Shown one piece after another: positions 60,648-64,000 of a stretch of 64,000 bases of DNA. The DNA lies in the NCBI GenBank assembly GCA_002347265.1, contig DDYB01000002.1:1-64000 (forward strand), written 5' to 3'. The notes below the pieces were generated by a model. It was not told where the DNA came from. It saw only the letters and a list, made by a program, of their open reading frames with translations, and did not search any database. Position numbers and translations under genes: made by a program. The first letter of the stretch is position 1. Each line of letters opens with the position of its first letter. The DNA comes from Desulfobacteraceae bacterium UBA2245 (GTDB taxonomy: Bacteria; Desulfobacterota; Desulfobacteria; Desulfobacterales; UBA2245).

Positions 60648-61883
60648 ATGTTTAAAAAATTGACAATAAACAATTGGAGGCAGTTTCGTGAAATTGAAAT
60701 AGATTTTCACGATAGGCTTACAATTCTGACTGGTGCAAATGGCGCTGGAAAAACAACCCTACTTCAGCTTTTAAATAGGCATTGGGGATGGAACCTTCAA
60801 TTTGTTAGCACTCCACGATTTACATCCAAGGGAATTCGTAAATATTGGGGTGGGTTTTGGAGTGAAGATGAGGATAAAGAAAGTGAATCAACACCACTGC
60901 CAAAACAAAAAATCGGTGAAATCGAATATAGAAGCAGCAATAAATCTGAACTATTTGTGCCTGCAAATGTTCAAGAAACATTTGCAATTGAAATTCGAAA
61001 CCAGCCAACCATTTGTGGGGTATTTGTCCCTTCTCATAGGCCACCATATATTTTCCAACGTGTTGACCAAATACCAGCGCAATTGGATGCCAAAGCTCAA
61101 ATTTTTCAGACCTATCTCAATGAATTGATGGCCAGATTTAATGCTGGAGGGCGAACTCAATCTCCAGCTTTCAGAATTAAAACCTCATTGATATCATTGG
61201 CAACCTTCGGATACGGTAACGAAGCTGTAGATAGAAACGAAGACGCCATCAAAACCTTTGAGGGCTTTGAAAATATTCTTCGTATTGTGTTGCCTCCAAC
61301 ACTTAAATTCCGGCGCATACGAGTTCGTGTGCCGGATGTTCTTTTAGATACTGAGACAGGTACTTTTTCATTTGATGCTGTATCTGGAGGAGTTGCAGCC
61401 TTAATAGATATGTCATGGCAAATATTTATGTATTCTCTTCTACATGATGATTTTGTAGTTATTATTGATGAGCCCGAGGCGCATTTACATCCCGCATTGC
61501 AACAAAGGCTATTACCTGACTTACTGAAAGCGTTCCCCAAAACCCAATTTATTGTGGCAAGTCACAATCCTTTTGTTGTTTCATCAGTTCCAGATTCAAA
61601 CGTTTATGTCTTGGACTATAATGATGAACTGAAAGTAGATAGCACTTTCTTAGACTTGATTAATAAGTCTGGTTCCGCAAATGAGATCCTTCGGGAAGTA
61701 TTAGGGCTGCCTTTTACATTTCCTATTTGGGTAGACAATAAAATACAAGAAATAATAGATGCCTTTATTGGTAAAGATATTACCGAGGAATCTTTATCAG
61801 AACTTCGTCACGAGATGTCAACTATTGGCCTTGAACACCTCTTTCCGGAAACTCTCACAAAGGTGCTGCAGAAAAAACAATGA
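60648..61883 (+). CDS. ptuA: AAA/ABC-type ATPase of a Septu-like (PtuA) defence pair
   Basis: The protein has 411 residues. The opening KKLTINNWRQFREIEIDFHD and Walker A LTGANGAGKTT (near 30) match the RecF/OLD/SMC-like AAA ATPases of defence systems. The ABC-signature-like SGGVAALIDM lies near 247, Walker B FVVIIDEPEAHLHPALQ near 270, and the switch His in ASHNPFVVSS near 305. The coding DNA is A/T-rich relative to the glycogen genes. The stop overlaps the HNH gene start (ATGA), as in PtuAB pairs. The symbol is by pair architecture and not by a database search. Confidence 0.8.
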   Translation: MFKKLTINNWRQFREIEIDFHDRLTILTGANGAGKTTLLQLLNRHWGWNLQFVSTPRFTSKGIRKYWGGFWSEDEDKESESTPLPKQKIGEIEYRSSNKSELFVPANVQETFAIEIRNQPTICGVFVPSHRPPYIFQRVDQIPAQLDAKAQIFQTYLNELMARFNAGGRTQSPAFRIKTSLISLATFGYGNEAVDRNEDAIKTFEGFENILRIVLPPTLKFRRIRVRVPDVLLDTETGTFSFDAVSGGVAALIDMSWQIFMYSLLHDDFVVIIDEPEAHLHPALQQRLLPDLLKAFPKTQFIVASHNPFVVSSVPDSNVYVLDYNDELKVDSTFLDLINKSGSANEILREVLGLPFTFPIWVDNKIQEIIDAFIGKDITEESLSELRHEMSTIGLEHLFPETLTKVLQKKQ

Positions 61884-62515
61884 TACATATCCATAAAGGT
61901 GAAGAGCCTGAAGTATTGAAAAACCATAAAGAAACTTGGACCAAAGAATATACTGAAGCCCTTGAGACAGGTGATACCATTCCAAACACAATAAGGTATC
62001 GATACAGACACAAGGATATTAAAGATGCCTTACGAAAAGAGGCGGCCAATAAATGCATATATTGCGAAAGGAAAATTCCTTTTGGGGAAACTGATCATAT
62101 TGTGCCTGTCTCTAAGCATCCAGAATTAATAGTGGATTGGGATAATTTGGGTCTTTCTTGCAAGGAATGCAACACCTACAAGGGCAACTATTATGATGAG
62201 AATGAACAACTCATAAACCCTTTTGAAGATCAGCCTGATGAGCATCTTTTGTTTTTTGGTCCGATGATACTTCAGCGTGTCGGTGATATGAAAGGTTTTC
62301 GTACTGTTGAGAAATTACGCCTGAGAAGGACGGAACTAATAGAAAGACGGAAAGAGCGTATAGAACAACTTCAAGGGCTTATAGAGCAATGGAATTCATT
62401 GCCAGAAGGCAAAACGAAAGAAATAACTCGGAAAAAAATTATGGAAGAAGCACAGAATGATAAAGAATTTTCTGCGATAGTTCTTGCCTATCTCTCGCAA
62501 GCGTTGGGCTGGTAG
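61880..62515 (+). CDS. ptuB: HNH endonuclease of a Septu-like (PtuB) defence pair
   Basis: The protein has 211 residues. An HNH core of the zinc type is clear: CIYCERKIPFGETDHIVPVS (60-80), then NLGLSCKECNTYKGNYY. The DH pair supplies the catalytic His, with Cys4 zinc ligands C-x2-C...C-x2-C. The opening MIHIHKGEEPEVLKNHKETW and the DEHLLFF segment are as in PtuB-like and retron-linked HNH proteins. The C-terminal 70 residues are a basic helix bundle. The 4-nt overlap with the ATPase indicates a complex. No reverse transcriptase is adjacent, so a retron is unlikely. Confidence 0.82.
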   Translation: MIHIHKGEEPEVLKNHKETWTKEYTEALETGDTIPNTIRYRYRHKDIKDALRKEAANKCIYCERKIPFGETDHIVPVSKHPELIVDWDNLGLSCKECNTYKGNYYDENEQLINPFEDQPDEHLLFFGPMILQRVGDMKGFRTVEKLRLRRTELIERRKERIEQLQGLIEQWNSLPEGKTKEITRKKIMEEAQNDKEFSAIVLAYLSQALGW

Positions 62516-62605
62516 AAAAAAAGCGAACAATTTGCTGCAAGGGAGCGCAAAAAGCCGCGCCCCGTGAGCAATGCGTTCCCGCGGCGCGCTACGCGAGCCT
62601 TGATC

Positions 62606-62648
62606 AACGGCCGGGGTGACCGGTGCCCGGTCACCCCGGCCGTTAGGC
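62606..62648. other. Perfect 18-bp palindrome ending in GTTAGGC
   Basis: AACGGCCGGGGTGACCGG (62606-62623) and CCGGTCACCCCGGCCGTT (62627-62644) pair perfectly over a 3-nt loop; GTTAGGC (62642-62648) lies at the outer edge. GTTRRRY is the recombination core of integron attC sites. The gene at 62665 starts 17 nt later. A hairpin of this perfection is not typical of attC, so a different structural role is possible. Confidence 0.45.
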
Positions 62649-62664
62649 ATGAGCGAGAAAATAT

Positions 62665-63537
62665 ATGATAAAAGACAAGAAGACCGATTTCCCTCCCAAG
62701 ATTTTAAACTCAATTCGACTTCACGAACAGGCAGCGTCGGAGTCTATTGAAAACAAGGATTTCACCGCAGCGGAACGCGAGTACAGAGAGCTGCTGTCCG
62801 AGTTCATTGGCGCTCAGGGTACCACAGCCAGGTATCACAAAGGCTCGCCATACCATCAGATCGGCTATTCTCTGTTCTTGCAGGGAAGGAACGAAGAGGC
62901 CCGTACTTATTTCCTCTACGCCTTTATCGAGGATTCCATCACTTTTGATTACTTCCCCGAATTGGCCGCCTTTAGGAACTTGAGCGGAGCTTATGGCATA
63001 TCATTTGACGCCCTTCTTTCTCTCTTTAGTCGTGTGCGGCAAGATGTCAAGAGCAACGTACCGTCAGCACCGGAAGCCTACCTCGCAGCGTATTTGGACG
63101 CGGGAAACAAGCTTGATTCTGTTTCCGTTTCGAAAGAGACAAAAGTTTTTGTGGGAGGTAATTATAGAAACATTGCCACCTTAAGGCATATCGAGAAAAC
63201 CGTGGGCGCACTTGGGTTAAGTCCGGTTGTGGCATCCAATTTTCTGACCCAGGAGTCAGAAATCTATCTCCATGCAATGCGCTTGCTTCAGGACTGCGGG
63301 AGCGCGATTTTTGAAATAACGTTCGATGCTGGGCACCTCATGGAGATAGAGAGGGCGACCCATTTTATGGACAAAAGAAACATCCTTCTGCTTCATCAGC
63401 AATTTGAAAGAGATCAAAAACACTATACTCGTATGCTGTGGGGGGTTGAGGTAGCTCAGATCGGATACATGGATTTTGACGAATTGACCAAAAGCGTCAA
63501 GGGGTTTTTGGAGGCAGTAAAACAACGGAATGTCTAA
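62665..63537 (+). CDS. TPR protein with a nucleoside-deoxyribosyltransferase/TIR-like domain
   Basis: The protein has 290 residues. Residues about 15-100 are helical pairs of TPR type (AAEREYRELLSEF, YHQIGYSLFLQGRNEEARTY). The C-terminal part from about 160 reads KVFVGGNYRNIATLRHIEK, LGLSPVVASNF, then AIFEITFDAGHLMEIERA and ILLLHQ. A glycine-first strand, a VVASNF loop and a Glu in G-x-L-x-EIERA are features of deoxyribosyltransferase-like and TIR-like folds, where the Glu is catalytic in NAD or nucleotide cleavage. Its stop sits in the TCTAAC of an attC-like site. No substrate is known. Confidence 0.65.
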   Translation: MIKDKKTDFPPKILNSIRLHEQAASESIENKDFTAAEREYRELLSEFIGAQGTTARYHKGSPYHQIGYSLFLQGRNEEARTYFLYAFIEDSITFDYFPELAAFRNLSGAYGISFDALLSLFSRVRQDVKSNVPSAPEAYLAAYLDAGNKLDSVSVSKETKVFVGGNYRNIATLRHIEKTVGALGLSPVVASNFLTQESEIYLHAMRLLQDCGSAIFEITFDAGHLMEIERATHFMDKRNILLLHQQFERDQKHYTRMLWGVEVAQIGYMDFDELTKSVKGFLEAVKQRNV

Positions 63538-63586
63538 CAACCGCATGAACCGGGTCGTGTCCCTCGCGGACCATTCCGGGTTAGCG
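63532..63586. other. attC-like site after the TPR gene
   Basis: GTCTAAC (63532-63538) fits RYYYAAC and GTTAGCG (63580-63586) comes close to GTTRRRY, 55 bp apart, with imperfect stems GTCC/GGAC and CCGG/CCGG between. The gene stop codon lies inside the left core, as in integron cassettes. No integrase gene is in the window. Confidence 0.35.
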
Positions 63587-63748
63587 TTGTGTTGCTTCTG
63601 ATGAGGCGCAGCGAATATCGCCGATCCTACGTTCGAGACCGCCGGGAAGCCGAGTTTTCGCGTGGCATTTGCCTCTGAGTTCACCAGGAAATGGTCATGG
63701 CGGGCGCAACCGGACGTTCCGGCGACCGAATTCCATCCGCCGTTCCCC

Positions 63749-64000
63749 CTATCGCTTCTCCGCGCCGCGATTGTTGCCGCAGTCGCCGTTGTTTGCGCCG
63801 TCAGTCCGTTCTTTTTCCAGGACAAAAGAATCGTATATTTCCCCTCTGGCATCATAGGACTCGTATTGCAGGCGGTTTTCATCCACGCGGATCACCTGAA
63901 AGAGCTGACGTCCTGTTCCGGTTTTATCCATGATGTCCTGGCGCGTATTGTCTGATTCATAGAATTTCGGGCCGCAGACCGAGATCACATAAACCGTTCC
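63749..64000 (-). CDS. C-terminus of a metallophosphoesterase (purple-acid-phosphatase-like), partial
   Basis: The frame runs off the right edge: GTVYVISVCGPKFYESDN, then LFQVIRVDENRLQYESYDAR and GEIYDSFVLEKERTDG. This is the typical closing segment of secreted metallophosphoesterases with a fibronectin-like domain (GTVY-x-x-S-x-x-GPK...LFQVI-x-V...YDSF-L). The catalytic half is outside the window. Stop at 63749. The tail GANNGDCGNNRGAEKR is unusual and may be an extension. Confidence 0.7.
   Translation of the reverse strand, partial: GTVYVISVCGPKFYESDNTRQDIMDKTGTGRQLFQVIRVDENRLQYESYDARGEIYDSFVLEKERTDGANNGDCGNNRGAEKR

Noticed and set aside
60484..62515. Retron (reverse transcriptase with msr/msd RNA and PtuAB-type effector)
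   Set aside because: HNH and ATPase resemble retron-linked effectors and the upstream hairpins recall an ncRNA, but no reverse transcriptase gene is present between or beside them.
62606..63586. Full integron
   Set aside because: Cassette-like edges exist around one gene only, with no integrase gene and no array in the window.
1..64000. CRISPR array, tRNA or rRNA genes
   Set aside because: No regular repeat-spacer pattern and no cloverleaf or rRNA-like stretch was seen while reading both strands; the intergenic word repeats are irregular and lack constant spacing.

Overview
The window looks like a chromosomal segment of a Desulfobacterota (formerly deltaproteobacterial) Gram-negative bacterium. 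This is an inference. It rests on an exosortase-type (XrtA/PEP-CTERM associated) exopolysaccharide cluster, many lipoprotein and outer-membrane signals, a sigma-54 amt-glnK promoter, TrpB2, EfpL, a stand-alone NFACT-R protein, and dispersed short intergenic repeats of a kind I associate with that lineage. No rRNA, tRNA or CRISPR array was seen.

Layout. 1-11 kb: an exopolysaccharide locus, with a sugar-phosphate transferase, PrsT-like TPR lipoprotein, Wza-like export protein, outer-membrane barrel, Wzz-like chain-length protein and tyrosine autokinase on +, facing an XrtA-type AAA ATPase and a CsgD-like LuxR regulator on -. The gaps in this locus are filled with short-word repeats and two remnants of four-helix-bundle genes. 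11-24 kb: housekeeping and hypothetical genes (chemoreceptor fragment, two-TIR repeat element, hydrolase, histidinol phosphatase, DUF4197, NFACT-R, MurJ, phenylacetate-CoA ligase, NUDIX, cardiolipin synthase, MetF). 23.6-26 kb: EfpL, then a possible attenuator, TrpB2 and a Cys-rich partner. 26-36 kb: M6-like protein with an altered zinc motif, patatin, site-2 protease, CutA, alpha/beta hydrolase, and two paralogous unknown proteins on either side of NudC. 36-40 kb: sigma-54 promoter, AmtB, PII, cation/proton antiporter. 40-49.5 kb: Spy-like protein, PdxS/PdxT, a PilB/GspE-type ATPase, citrate synthase, and a small group with two Cys-motif proteins around a STAS-like protein. 49.5-60.2 kb: glycogen operon (GH13-GDE debranching fusion, GlgP, GlgA, GlgB) with a good sigma-70 promoter. 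60.2-64 kb: an A/T-rich accessory patch with an AAA ATPase + HNH pair resembling the Septu (PtuAB) anti-phage system, then a TPR protein with a deoxyribosyltransferase/TIR-like domain between integron-cassette-like boundaries, and the C-terminus of a metallophosphoesterase.

How the parts work together. The first cluster would make, measure and export a polysaccharide under phosphotyrosine control. The amt-glnK pair handles ammonium under nitrogen control. PdxS/PdxT supply the PLP that TrpB2 and GlgP need. The glycogen genes form a closed synthesis/breakdown loop. The most novel material is the defence-like patch at 60.5-63.6 kb, followed by the paralogue pair around NudC and the Cx7Cx4Cx5C protein pair.
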